NCBI GenBank assembly: GCA_023459215.1
Contig: JAEWVF010000084.1
Location: 40,482 to 104,481 of the forward strand
Length of the DNA stretch: 64,000 bases
Origin: Chloroflexota bacterium
GTDB taxonomy: Bacteria; Chloroflexota; Anaerolineae; Anaerolineales; Villigracilaceae
Direction of reading: 5' to 3'
In this document: in pieces, positions 23,102 through 31,940 of the stretch
Layout of the letters: every line of letters starts with the position of its first letter
How positions within the stretch are numbered: position 1 is the first letter of the stretch
Notes under the pieces: model-generated
Seen by the model: only the letters and a program-made list of their open reading frames with translations
The model's database searches: none
What the model was told of the DNA's origin: nothing
Program-made: the position numbers and the translations under genes

Positions 23102-24508
23102 ATGCTCATCCACCCCCTCACCCGCCCCCTCAACGCCAGCGTGCGCGTACCCGGCTCGAAATCGCTGACCAACCGCGCCCTGCTGATTGCCGCCCTCGCG
23201 GACGGTCAGACGCGCATCGAGAACGCCCTGTTCAGCGACGATTCGCGCTACTTCGCCGCCGCCCTGCAAACCCTGGGCTTCGACCTGCGCCTCGACGAAA
23301 ACGCCAAGACCATGACCGTCACCGGCCTGGGTGGGCGCATTCCATCCGAGCGTGCAGAGCTGTTCATCGGTAACGCCGGCACCGCCGCCCGCTTCTTGAG
23401 TGCCTTCCTGACCCTCGGCCACGGTCAATACACTCTGGACGGTGAGCCGCGTATGCGCGAACGTCCCATCGGCGACCTGGTCGAAACGCTGGAGGCGCTG
23501 GGGGCAAAGATAATGCCGATATTAGATAATTCGAGAGTAGATAACTCGAAAATCGAATCTCCGAATAACGAACATCGAATATCAAATAGCGAATATCGAA
23601 TATCGAATATCGCCCATTCAATCTCAAATCAACAATCAAAAATCAAAAATCAAAAACCCCTCTGCCCCCCCATCCTCATCCATGCCAGCGGATTGCCAGG
23701 AGGCCGCGCCAGCATCGCCGGGGATATTTCCAGCCAGTTCCTTTCGGCGCTGCTGATGGTCGCGCCGTATGCCAAAAATCCCGTCGAACTGAGCCTTTCG
23801 ACCGAACTCAACTCGAAACCCTATGTCGAGATGACGCTCGCCATCATGGCAGAATTCGGTTTGACGGTTGAACGCCGCGGCTACGAGCAGTTCACCGTCC
23901 GCGCCGGGCGCTACCTGGCGCAGGAGCGCTACACCGTTGAATCGGACGCTTCCGCCGCATCCTATTTTTTCGCCGCGCCGCTCATTTGCGGTGGGACAGT
24001 GCGCGTCGAAAACATCTCCCATCACTCCAAACAGGGTGACATCGCATTTCTGGATGTGCTCGGCCAAATGGGTGCGACCATCGAAGAGAGCGACCACGGC
24101 ATCCTGGTCACTGGACACTCAGTTTTGCGCGGCCTGGATGTGGATTTACGCGACATCCCGGATACCGCCCAGACCCTGGCAGCGATTGCCCCCTTTGCCG
24201 ACTCCCCGACCCGGATTCGCGGCATCGCCTCGGCGCGGGTCAAAGAAACCGACCGGGTCGCCGCAACCTGTGCCGAACTGGCCCGCCTGGGCATAACCGT
24301 CGAGGAACACCCCGATGGCATGACCATTTACCCTTGCAAGGACATCCGCCCGGCCAAAATCCGCACCTACAACGACCACCGCATGGCGATGGCCTTCTCG
24401 CTCATCGGCCTGCGCGCCCCGGGTGTTGAAATCGAAAATCCCGGCTGTGTCTCGAAAACATTCCCAAATTATTTTGATGTTTTGGAGAAGATGGTAAACG
24501 GTGAATAA
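23102..24508 (+). CDS. aroA: 3-phosphoshikimate 1-carboxyvinyltransferase (EPSP synthase) with repeat-derived insert
   Basis: 468 residues, longer than the usual 425-440. It transfers enolpyruvate from PEP to shikimate 3-phosphate. Motifs: PGSKSLTNRALLIAALADG, FIGNAGTAARFL, SGLPGGRASIAGDISSQFLSALL, SDASAASYFFAAPL, DTAQTLAAIAPFA, RVKETDRVA and YNDHRMAMAFSLIGL, all intact. Between LEALGAKI and CPPILIHASGLPGG lies an insert of about 48 residues (roughly 139-187), rich in Asn, Ser and Ile and encoded by dispersed ATCGA/AATCAAAAATC words. Since it is in frame and all motifs are kept, the enzyme is probably active with an extra surface loop. Confidence 0.95.
   Translation: MLIHPLTRPLNASVRVPGSKSLTNRALLIAALADGQTRIENALFSDDSRYFAAALQTLGFDLRLDENAKTMTVTGLGGRIPSERAELFIGNAGTAARFLSAFLTLGHGQYTLDGEPRMRERPIGDLVETLEALGAKIMPILDNSRVDNSKIESPNNEHRISNSEYRISNIAHSISNQQSKIKNQKPLCPPILIHASGLPGGRASIAGDISSQFLSALLMVAPYAKNPVELSLSTELNSKPYVEMTLAIMAEFGLTVERRGYEQFTVRAGRYLAQERYTVESDASAASYFFAAPLICGGTVRVENISHHSKQGDIAFLDVLGQMGATIEESDHGILVTGHSVLRGLDVDLRDIPDTAQTLAAIAPFADSPTRIRGIASARVKETDRVAATCAELARLGITVEEHPDGMTIYPCKDIRPAKIRTYNDHRMAMAFSLIGLRAPGVEIENPGCVSKTFPNYFDVLEKMVNGE
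23519..23660. repeat. TCGA/AATCAAAAATC word repeat inserted in frame in aroA
   Basis: About 142 nt made of ATCGAATATCGAATATCG and AATCAAAAATCAAAAATCAAAA words, AT-rich against the GC-rich gene. The same words appear at 15536-15603, 25033-25060, 26766-26815 and 26985-27057. Confidence 0.88.
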
Positions 24509-24556
24509 GGAATTGGTAGTTTTCATGACTACCGACTACCAACCCAAAATTTTAAA

Positions 24557-24647
24557 TTGTCATTTCGAAGGAGCCGCGTAGCAGCGACTGAGAAATCTTG
24601 CGCAAAGCTATTAAGATTTCTCGCCATAAAACGGCTCGAAATGACAA
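24557..24647. repeat. MITE/REP-like nested palindrome between aroA and aroE
   Basis: A 91-bp element bounded by TTGTCATTTCGA (24557-24568) and TCGAAATGACAA (24636-24647). Inside, GAGAAATCTT (24590-24599) pairs with AAGATTTCTC (24613-24622). Elements with the GTCATTTCGA...GAGAAATCTT pattern are known as abundant palindromic repeats in several bacterial groups. It has no coding capacity. Confidence 0.85.
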
Positions 24648-24692
24648 ATCATAGAGCAAAATAAGCCAACAAATACGGATGAACAGCACTCC

Positions 24693-25541
24693 ATGCCCTT
24701 TACCCTCGGCCTGACCGGCTTCCCCCTCTCGCACAGTCTTTCGCCCAAACTGCACAACGCCGCGCTGAAAGCAGCCGGGCTGGAAGGCAGCTATTCGCTC
24801 TTCCCGGTTGACCCGGCCCACCCCGACGAATTGGCCCATCTCCTGGGGCGCGTCCGCCGCGGGGAGATTCACGGGCTGAACGTGACCATTCCGCACAAGC
24901 AATCCGTTCTGCCGCTGCTGGATGAACTCTCCGAAACGGCCAGGGCCATCGGTGCAGTCAACACGATTTATGCCAAAGATGGCCGCTTAATCGGCGACAA
25001 CACCGACGCCGCGGGATTTTGGGAGGATGTGTCATCGTTAATGGTTAATCGAAAATCGAAAATCGAAAATCACCAATCCCCAATTACCAATTACCGCTCT
25101 GCCCTCGTCCTGGGCGCTGGCGGGTCGGCGCGGGCTGTTGTTTTTGCACTCCAGGCCTACGGGTGGGACGTGTCCGTGGCAGCCCGGCGCATCGAGCAAG
25201 CCCAGGCGCTCGTCACGGAATTCGGCTTGCAGGCCACCTGCGGCCTCAATTCTCCAATCTCAAATTTCGATTTGTTGGTGAATACAACGCCGCTCGGCAT
25301 GACGCCGGACACCGAAACCTGCGCTTGGGAGGGCAACTTTCCGCCGGAAGCCTTCGTCTACGACCTGGTCTATAACCCGCCCGAAACCCTGCTGATCAAG
25401 CGCGCCCGCGCCTCCGGTTTGCAGGCTTCGAATGGACTGGGCATGCTCATCGAACAAGCCGCCCTGGCTTTTGAGCTGTGGACAGGCCACCCGGCAGACC
25501 GAATTGCCATGCGAAAAAGCATTCAGCATCAAGAATCTTAA
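24693..25541 (+). CDS. aroE: Shikimate dehydrogenase with repeat-derived linker
   Basis: 282 residues. It reduces 3-dehydroshikimate to shikimate with NADPH. The N-terminal domain has LTGFPLSHSLSPKLHNAALKAAG, GLNVTIPHKQSVLPLLDE and GAVNTIY with GDNTDAAGFWEDV. The NADP-binding domain has ALVLGAGGSARAVVFAL and DLLVNTTPLGM. Between them residues about 112-134 (for example NRKSKIENHQSPITNYR) are encoded by AATCGAAAATCGAAAATC and CCAATCCCCAATTACC words, a repeat insert at the interdomain hinge. Catalytic Lys and Asp are kept. The MITE-like element lies just upstream. Confidence 0.94.
   Translation: MPFTLGLTGFPLSHSLSPKLHNAALKAAGLEGSYSLFPVDPAHPDELAHLLGRVRRGEIHGLNVTIPHKQSVLPLLDELSETARAIGAVNTIYAKDGRLIGDNTDAAGFWEDVSSLMVNRKSKIENHQSPITNYRSALVLGAGGSARAVVFALQAYGWDVSVAARRIEQAQALVTEFGLQATCGLNSPISNFDLLVNTTPLGMTPDTETCAWEGNFPPEAFVYDLVYNPPETLLIKRARASGLQASNGLGMLIEQAALAFELWTGHPADRIAMRKSIQHQES
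25030..25095. repeat. AATCGAAA/CCAATTACC word repeat inserted in frame in aroE
   Basis: The stretch contains three consecutive AATCGAA-type units followed by CACCAATCCCCAATTACCAATTACC. The second half resembles the insert in the GNAT gene (18019-18064). Confidence 0.75.
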
Positions 25542-25545
25542 AGAA

Positions 25546-25583
25546 GAATCCGCGAATATCCGCACAATCCGCATAATCCGCGT
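25546..25583. repeat. AATCCGC word repeat between aroE and the aminotransferase gene
   Basis: AATCCGCGAATATCCGC, ACAATCCGC and ATAATCCGCG follow each other directly. The same word type dominates 29930-30012 after aroK-aroB. It fills most of the 57-nt gap between two genes. Confidence 0.75.
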
Positions 25584-25598
25584 TCCATTGGGTAATCC

Positions 25599-26765
25599 AT
25601 GAAAACCTTCGCCACCCGCACCACCACCATCTCTGACCACTTTTTCGCCGCCGTGGATGTGAAAATCAACGCCCTGCGCGCCGACGGCGACCCAACGCCG
25701 ATCATCCGCCTCGACATTGGCTCGCCCGACCTGCCACCCGCGGCGCATATCATCGAAGCCCTGACACGCACCGCCGCCCGGCCCGACAGTCACGGCTACC
25801 AGCCGATTAAGGGCACGCCCGCCCTGCGCGAAGCCTGGGCCGCACTCTATCAACGCCTGCACGGCGTCAGCCTTGAGCCGACCAGCCAGGTTTTGCCGCT
25901 GCTCGGCTCGAAGGAAGGTATTTTTCACCTATCGCAGGCCCTGCTGGAGCCGGGCGACGTAGCGCTCATCCCACAGCCCGCCTATATGAGTTACGTGCGC
26001 GGCGCGCGTTTTGCCGGGGCCGAACCGTTCATTGTGCCATCCAGCCGCGAAACGGGATTTTTACCCGACCTGACAGCCATCCCCGCGGACGTGTTGTCCC
26101 GCGCCCGGCTGTTGTGGTTGAACTTCCCCAACAACCCGACTTCGACGGTTGCGCCGCGCGAATTTTTTGCATCTGCCGTTGAATTTGCCCACCGCCACGA
26201 CATTTTGCTGGTTTCAGACGCGGCCTACACCCAGGTCACCTATGATGGCTACTACGCCCCCAGCCTGCTCGAAATCCCCGGAGCGCTGGAGGTGGCGATT
26301 GAGTTCAACACCCTGTCCAAATCGCACAACATGGCCGGCTGGCGCACCGCCGTCGCCGTTGGCAACGCGGACGTGCTCAAATCGCTCGGCGCAGTCGAGG
26401 CCAACGTCAACTCCGGCGGATTCAAGCCAATTCTCGAAGCCTCCATCGCCGCTCTGACCGGCGACCAATCCTGGCTTGGGCCGCGCAACCAGATTTACCA
26501 GCGCCGCCGCGACTTGGTGATTGGTCGATTGCGCGAACTGGGGCTGGAAGTAGACCTGCCACAAGCCTCGCTCTACGCCTGGTTCAAACTGCCCGAAGAT
26601 TGGGCCTCTGCCGATTTCACCAACCATGTTCTGCAAACCGCCCGCGTCAGCCTGACCCCTGGCAGCGTCTTCGGCACCGAAGGCTACGCCCGCCTGGCCT
26701 TCTGCTCACCCGATGCCGAACTGGTCGAGGCGCTTAATCGCTTGGCTGATTTGGATATTTGGTGA
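25599..26765 (+). CDS. Class I/II PLP-dependent aminotransferase (probable aromatic/prephenate aminotransferase)
   Basis: 388 residues, fold type I. Motifs: LDIGSPDLPP, HGYQPIKGTPALREAWAALYQR, LPLLGSKEGIFHLSQALLEPGD, LWLNFPNNPTSTVAP, LLVSDAAYTQVTYDG (PLP Asp and Tyr) and FNTLSKSHNMAGWR (Schiff-base Lys in SKSHNMAGWR). Overall it resembles LL-diaminopimelate/aspartate-type aminotransferases. The operon context suggests it aminates prephenate or the phenyl/hydroxyphenylpyruvates, supplying the last step of Phe and Tyr synthesis. The substrate is inferred; diaminopimelate aminotransferase activity remains possible. Confidence 0.85.
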   Translation: MKTFATRTTTISDHFFAAVDVKINALRADGDPTPIIRLDIGSPDLPPAAHIIEALTRTAARPDSHGYQPIKGTPALREAWAALYQRLHGVSLEPTSQVLPLLGSKEGIFHLSQALLEPGDVALIPQPAYMSYVRGARFAGAEPFIVPSSRETGFLPDLTAIPADVLSRARLLWLNFPNNPTSTVAPREFFASAVEFAHRHDILLVSDAAYTQVTYDGYYAPSLLEIPGALEVAIEFNTLSKSHNMAGWRTAVAVGNADVLKSLGAVEANVNSGGFKPILEASIAALTGDQSWLGPRNQIYQRRRDLVIGRLRELGLEVDLPQASLYAWFKLPEDWASADFTNHVLQTARVSLTPGSVFGTEGYARLAFCSPDAELVEALNRLADLDIW

Positions 26766-27061
26766 GGCGATAGTCGATAGTCGATAGTCGATATTCGATT
26801 ACCGAGTATCGAATTTGACAATATCATATTTCAATTTAGAAAACCCAAAAACCTCCACCACGACGGCAACAACGTTTCACGACGGAGAGCAAAAAACGAA
26901 AAATGGGTTTCCGTTGTGTTCCTTCGTTACCGTTGTGGTAAAAAACGCGCCAATCGCAATGTGACATTGTCAAGCCAATTACGAATATCGATTAACAAGT
27001 ATCGAATATCGAACGCCAATCTAAAATCATCAATCAAAAATCTAAAATCCCAGGAGTCCCC
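26766..27061. repeat. Repeat-filled intergenic region before aroC
   Basis: 296 nt with no convincing gene. It starts with four CGATAGT/ATATTCGAT-type words (26769-26815). The middle holds CCACCACGACGGCAACAACG (about 26856) facing ACCGTTGTGGT (26929-26939), a loosely palindromic unit. It ends with AATATCGAATATCG and AATCATCAATCAAAAATC words shared with the aroA insert. AGGAG just before 27060 is the aroC ribosome binding site. Confidence 0.75.
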
Positions 27062-28231
27062 ATGCCCCTACGCTTTCTAACCGCCGGAGAATCGCACGGC
27101 CCGGCCCTGACCGCCGTCCTCGACGGCCTGCCCGCCGGGTTACCGCTCACGCCCGAAATCATCAACGCCGAGCTCGCCCGCCGCCAGCAGGGTGCCGGCT
27201 CAGGCGGACGGATGAAAATCGAGAAAGACACGGCCCAAATCCTGTCCGGGGTCATGGCTGGCAAAAGCACCGGCGCGCCGATTGCGCTGCAAGTGCTCAA
27301 CGCCGACCATGTCAAATGGAAGGACAAACCCATCCCGGCCTTCACCATTCCGCGCCCCGGCCATGCCGACCTGACCGGTGCGGTCAAATACGGCTACGAT
27401 GACCTGCGCCCCTCGCTCGAACGCGCCTCGGCCCGCGAAACCACCTCGCGCGTGGCCGTTGGGGCCATCTGCAAGCACTTCCTGGCCCAGTTCGGCATCC
27501 GTATCGGCGGATATGTGCGCGCCATCGGCGAAATCGACGCCGACCTGTCCGCCATCCCGCTCGAAGAGCGCCCCACCCTGGCCGAAACCAACGACGTGCG
27601 CTGTCCCGACCCCGTTGCAGCCGAGAAAATGCAAGAGCGCATCCGCCAAATCATGCAAGAGCGCGACACCCTGGGCGGCATCCTTGAAATCACCGCCACC
27701 GGCCTGCCCGTTGGCCTGGGTTCCTTCGCCCAGTGGGACACCCGTCTCGAAGCCCGGCTCGGCGCGGCGATTCTCTCCGTCCAGGCCATGAAAGGCGTCG
27801 AGTTTGGCGACGCTTTCGAAAACGCACGCCTGCCCGGCACCCGCGCCCACGACGCCATCCACCTCGACGGCGAGCGCCTGACCCGTCCCAGCGACCGCTC
27901 CGGCGGTCTCGAAGGCGGCGTCACCAACGGCGAAGCGCTCATCATCCGCGCTGCGATGAAACCCATCGCCACCACACTCGTCCCGCAGCGCTCGGTTGAC
28001 CTCGCCAGCGGCCTCGAAGTGGACACCAAATACGAACGCTCCGACTTCTGCCCCGTCCCGCGCGCCGTGCCCATCCTCGAATCCATGACCGCCTTCATCC
28101 TGGCCGACGCCCTGCTCGCCAAACTCGGCGGCGACAGCCTGGCCGAAATGCTGCCACGCTTCGCCGCCCTGCGCCAAGCCCGCCTGCCCGACCTGCCCAT
28201 CAGCGGCGGGGAGCATATTTTTTGGCCCTGA
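27062..28231 (+). CDS. aroC: Chorismate synthase
   Basis: 389 residues, the usual length. It makes chorismate from EPSP using reduced FMN. Motifs: RFLTAGESHGPALTAVLDGLPAG, RRQQGAGSGGRMKIEKD, DLRPSLERASARETTSRVAVG, RSGGLEGGVTNGEALIIRAAMKPI and RSDFCPVPRAVPILESM. No insert is seen. AGGAG lies 6 nt before the ATG. It lies between two repeat-filled gaps. Confidence 0.97.
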   Translation: MPLRFLTAGESHGPALTAVLDGLPAGLPLTPEIINAELARRQQGAGSGGRMKIEKDTAQILSGVMAGKSTGAPIALQVLNADHVKWKDKPIPAFTIPRPGHADLTGAVKYGYDDLRPSLERASARETTSRVAVGAICKHFLAQFGIRIGGYVRAIGEIDADLSAIPLEERPTLAETNDVRCPDPVAAEKMQERIRQIMQERDTLGGILEITATGLPVGLGSFAQWDTRLEARLGAAILSVQAMKGVEFGDAFENARLPGTRAHDAIHLDGERLTRPSDRSGGLEGGVTNGEALIIRAAMKPIATTLVPQRSVDLASGLEVDTKYERSDFCPVPRAVPILESMTAFILADALLAKLGGDSLAEMLPRFAALRQARLPDLPISGGEHIFWP

Positions 28232-28242
28232 AAAATTCATCG

Positions 28243-28309
28243 AACCGCGAAGAGCGCTAAGAGCGCCAAGCTTTTATATTTTCTTCGCGCCCTTCGCGTT
28301 CTTCGCGGT
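28243..28309. repeat. CGCGAAG-type inverted repeat between aroC and aroK-aroB
   Basis: ACCGCGAAGAGCGC at the left faces GCGCCCTTCGCGTTCTTCGCGGT at the right. The ten outermost bases pair perfectly and the rest loosely. It fills the gap between two genes and could stall or end some transcripts. Confidence 0.7.
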
Positions 28310-28327
28310 AAATTCAAGTGAGCCCCA

Positions 28328-29929
28328 ATGCAAATCTTCCTCTACGGCCCCTCCGGTGCGGGCAAAAGCACCCTCGCCAAAAAACTGGCCCGCGCCCTCA
28401 ACCTGCCCCTCTACGACCTCGATTCTGAAATAGAAAATCGAAGCGGGCTCAGCATCCCGGACATCTTCGCTTCCAAAGGCGAATCGGCCTTTCGACTTTT
28501 GGAGCACGAGACGCTTTCGACCCTCATCCTGGACACCGTTAAAGGAGACTCCGTCATCGCCCTCGGCGGCGGCGCGCTGCTGAAGCCTGAATCGCGCGCC
28601 CTGGCCGAATCTCACGGACGGGTCATCCTGCTGACCGCCCCGTTTGATGTTTTGCTCAAGCGGCTGAGAGAATCGAACGAAGAAAGGCCGCTTTTATCAA
28701 GCCCTGAGCGGAGCGCAGCGCAGGCGAAGGGCGATCCGGCCCAAAAACTCCAAAACCTGCTGGCCTCTCGCGCCGAGCACTACGCCTCCTTCCCCCTGCA
28801 AATCGACACATCTTCCGCATCCCCGGCCAAACTGGTCAAACGCATCCAGCGCGAATTGGGCTGGTTCCACGTGCGCGGCATGGGACGTAATGGCTACGAT
28901 GTGCGCGTCCAACCCAGCGGGATTGATGCGCTTGGCGCAATGCTCAAAGCGCGCGGCCTGGGCGGGCCGGTAGCCGTCGTCAGCGACTCGAATGTCGCGC
29001 CGCTGTATGGTGAGCGGGTGTTGAAATCGCTATCAGACGCCGGGTACAGCGCCGAAATGGTAATTTTCCCAGCGGGGGAGCAAAACAAAACGCTGGAGAC
29101 CATCGCCGGGTTCTGGCAATCCTTCCTCAACCTGGGCATGGATCGCAAAAGCACCGTCGTCGCCCTGGGTGGCGGCGTGACCGGCGACCTGGCGGGTTAC
29201 GCGGCTGCCAGCTACCTGCGCGGCGTGGCCTGGGTCGGCGTCCCAACCACCCTGCTGGCCATGGCCGATTCGTCGCTGGGGGGCAAAACCGGCTTCGACC
29301 TGCCGCAAGGCAAAAACCTGATTGGCGCGTTTCATCCTCCCCACCTGGTGCTGGCTGACCCAGAGACTCTCGCCAGCCTGCCCCAGCGCGAACTGCGCTC
29401 CGGGTTGGCGGAGGTGGTCAAATCGGGGCTGATTGCCGATAAGGGATTATTTGAGATTTGCAGTCAGGGCTGGGAAAAGGTCGAAAACCGGTTGGACGAG
29501 ATCGTGCGGCGCTCGATGGCGGTCAAAATCGAAGTGATTGAAGCCGACCCCTACGAAAAGGGCTTCCGCGCGGCGCTCAACCTGGGGCATACGGTCGGTC
29601 ATGCCATCGAACTGGCCTCGGGATTTGAGTTATTCCACGGGGAAGCGATTTCCATCGGGTTGGTGATTGCCGCGAAAATGGCGGAACGGCTACGGGTGGC
29701 GCGTTCCGGGCTGGCAAACGAGATCCGCCAAACGCTGGCCGGCCTCGGTTTGCCGGTCGATGTCCCAGCCGGGATGAATCCCGAAGCCATTCTCCAGGCC
29801 GTTGGGGTCGATAAGAAAAAAGCGGCGGGGAAAATCAAGTTCGTGCTGCCAGTGAAGCCTGGTTTGGTACAGGTGGGGGTCGAGGTGGAAGGCTGGCAGG
29901 AGATGGTTCTGGATGAGATAAAAAAATAG
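28328..29929 (+). CDS. aroKB: Shikimate kinase / 3-dehydroquinate synthase fusion
   Basis: 533 residues. Residues 1-170 are shikimate kinase: GPSGAGKSTLAKKLARAL (Walker A), YDLDSEIENRSG, ALGGGALL and SRAEHYASF. Residues about 185-533 are 3-dehydroquinate synthase: VALGGGVTGDLAGYAAASYLRG, PTTLLAMADSSLGGKTGFDLPQGKNLIGAFH, LRSGLAEVVKSGLI, GHTVGHAIE and HGEAISIG. The two activities are non-adjacent steps (2 and 5) of the shikimate pathway. In the kinase, about 11 residues (SPERSAAQAKG) between ERPLL and DPAQKLQNLL are encoded by the CCTGAGCGGAG repeat. The lid region is displaced but catalytic motifs are kept. Confidence 0.95.
   Translation: MQIFLYGPSGAGKSTLAKKLARALNLPLYDLDSEIENRSGLSIPDIFASKGESAFRLLEHETLSTLILDTVKGDSVIALGGGALLKPESRALAESHGRVILLTAPFDVLLKRLRESNEERPLLSSPERSAAQAKGDPAQKLQNLLASRAEHYASFPLQIDTSSASPAKLVKRIQRELGWFHVRGMGRNGYDVRVQPSGIDALGAMLKARGLGGPVAVVSDSNVAPLYGERVLKSLSDAGYSAEMVIFPAGEQNKTLETIAGFWQSFLNLGMDRKSTVVALGGGVTGDLAGYAAASYLRGVAWVGVPTTLLAMADSSLGGKTGFDLPQGKNLIGAFHPPHLVLADPETLASLPQRELRSGLAEVVKSGLIADKGLFEICSQGWEKVENRLDEIVRRSMAVKIEVIEADPYEKGFRAALNLGHTVGHAIELASGFELFHGEAISIGLVIAAKMAERLRVARSGLANEIRQTLAGLGLPVDVPAGMNPEAILQAVGVDKKKAAGKIKFVLPVKPGLVQVGVEVEGWQEMVLDEIKK
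28700..28731. repeat. CCTGAGCGGAG repeat inserted in frame in the aroK part
   Basis: CCCTGAGCGGAGCGCAGCG followed by CAGGCGAAGGGC matches the left arm and internal words of the palindromic repeat at 372-480. It is in frame and adds roughly 11 residues. Confidence 0.85.
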
Positions 29930-30012
29930 GACACGGATTTAACGGATTGGGCGGATTGACGCGGATTTTTCTAAAAAATCCGTGAAAATCCGCCCAATCT
30001 GCGTTTTCCGCG
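29930..30012. repeat. AATCCGCCCAATC inverted repeat after aroK-aroB
   Basis: GATTGGGCGGATT (29945-29957) pairs perfectly with AATCCGCCCAATC (29987-29999). Around it are more CGGATT/AATCCG words. It separates the convergent aroK-aroB and tyrS genes and may act as a two-way terminator, with short T and A runs in its loop. Confidence 0.8.
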
Positions 30013-30022
30013 TTCTATTGCA

Positions 30023-31234
<1,212 letters not shown>

Positions 31235-31299
31235 TGGTGGTACCTCCATAATTTTGCCATCCGGCAGCATAAAATGATTTCAAATCCTGGTGAAATCGT

Positions 31300-31345
31300 C
31301 CTTCGACTTCGGCCTTTCGTTGTCACTCAAGGCCTCCGCTCAGGA
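31300..31345. repeat. CCTTCGACTTCGG ... CCGCTCAGG repeat copy upstream of tyrS
   Basis: CCTTCGACTTCGGCC (from 31302) and CTCCGCTCAGG (about 31335) match the internal word and right arm of the repeat at 372-480. It lies in the tyrS 5' region. Confidence 0.6.
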
Positions 31346-31360
31346 CTGCACTCATCAATC

Positions 31361-31393
31361 AAAAACGCGCCTGCTGTGTTCCGGCAGGCGCGT
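31361..31393 (-). terminator. Rho-independent terminator after the PH-like membrane protein gene
   Basis: On the - strand ACGCGCCTGCC pairs with GCAGGCGCGT and is followed by TTTTTGATT. It separates this gene from tyrS. Confidence 0.85.
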
Positions 31394-31415
31394 CCTGTCC
31401 TCACAGCGTGTGGCT

Positions 31416-31922
31416 TTAGGCGCGCGAATAATAAGCGTACTGTTCGTTTTGTTGTTTTTTGGTCAGGCCGCTGGCTTTCAGGATTTCTCTCAGAATTTCC
31501 TGCCCCTGGGCAAAACCGACTTTGGTGCGATTCTGACCCTGGAACTGTAACTCGCCGAGGGTGCTGAAGCTGAAGTGGGCTTTTTCGCCGATCACATGAA
31601 TCTGCTCTCCCCAGCGGGCAGGCAGGATGCGGATTTCGTTGATCTGGGCCCATTCCAGGTCGGCGCGGCGCAAACCGTTTTCAAAAGCAATCCCAACGCG
31701 GGAAAGATGCAGGCGGGTGTGGCGATCCATCCAATTGCCCAGGGAAATGCTCAATGCGGAAACAACCAGAAAAATGACAAATATCCACGAAAAGAACGGA
31801 ACCACACCCTGCCAATTCAACAGGAACAAGGCCAGGCTGGCCAAAACGGCCAAAATCCAGGCATTGCGCTCGCCCTGGCGGGGCAATAATTCGGGGGTGA
31901 AAATCTGTTCTTCTTGCAGCAT
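31416..31922 (-). CDS. Small membrane protein with PH-like domain
   Basis: 168 residues. Two transmembrane helices lie at about 20-60 (AWILAVLASLALFLL, FFSWIFVIFLVVSALSI). The remainder (RLHLSRVGIAFENGLRRADLEWAQINEIRIL and VIGEKAHFSFSTLGELQFQGQNR) has the strand pattern of bacterial PH domains. The function is unknown. The ATG at 31922 is chosen because TATAAT ends 6 nt before it; upstream in-frame ATGs would lie in the inverted repeat at 31941-31992. Confidence 0.6.
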   Translation of the reverse strand: MLQEEQIFTPELLPRQGERNAWILAVLASLALFLLNWQGVVPFFSWIFVIFLVVSALSISLGNWMDRHTRLHLSRVGIAFENGLRRADLEWAQINEIRILPARWGEQIHVIGEKAHFSFSTLGELQFQGQNRTKVGFAQGQEILREILKASGLTKKQQNEQYAYYSRA

Positions 31923-31928
31923 AGCGTT

Positions 31929-31934
31929 ATTATA
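31929..31934 (-). promoter_or_regulatory. -10 element TATAAT for the PH-like protein gene
   Basis: Perfect TATAAT on the - strand, 6 nt before the start codon; a nearly leaderless mRNA is expected. Confidence 0.5.
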
Positions 31935-31940
31935 CCCGTT

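Noticed and set aside
23519..23660. Frameshift or sequencing error in aroA
   Set aside because: The reading frame stays open through the stretch and all motifs on both sides are in the same frame.
26766..27061. A CRISPR-like array in the gap before aroC
   Set aside because: The repeated words are only 5-9 nt, not separated by unique spacers of constant length, and no cas gene is near.
31235..31415. A T-box riboswitch upstream of tyrS
   Set aside because: No T-box bulge or specifier-loop pattern was recognised; the region holds a repeat and a terminator of the preceding gene.
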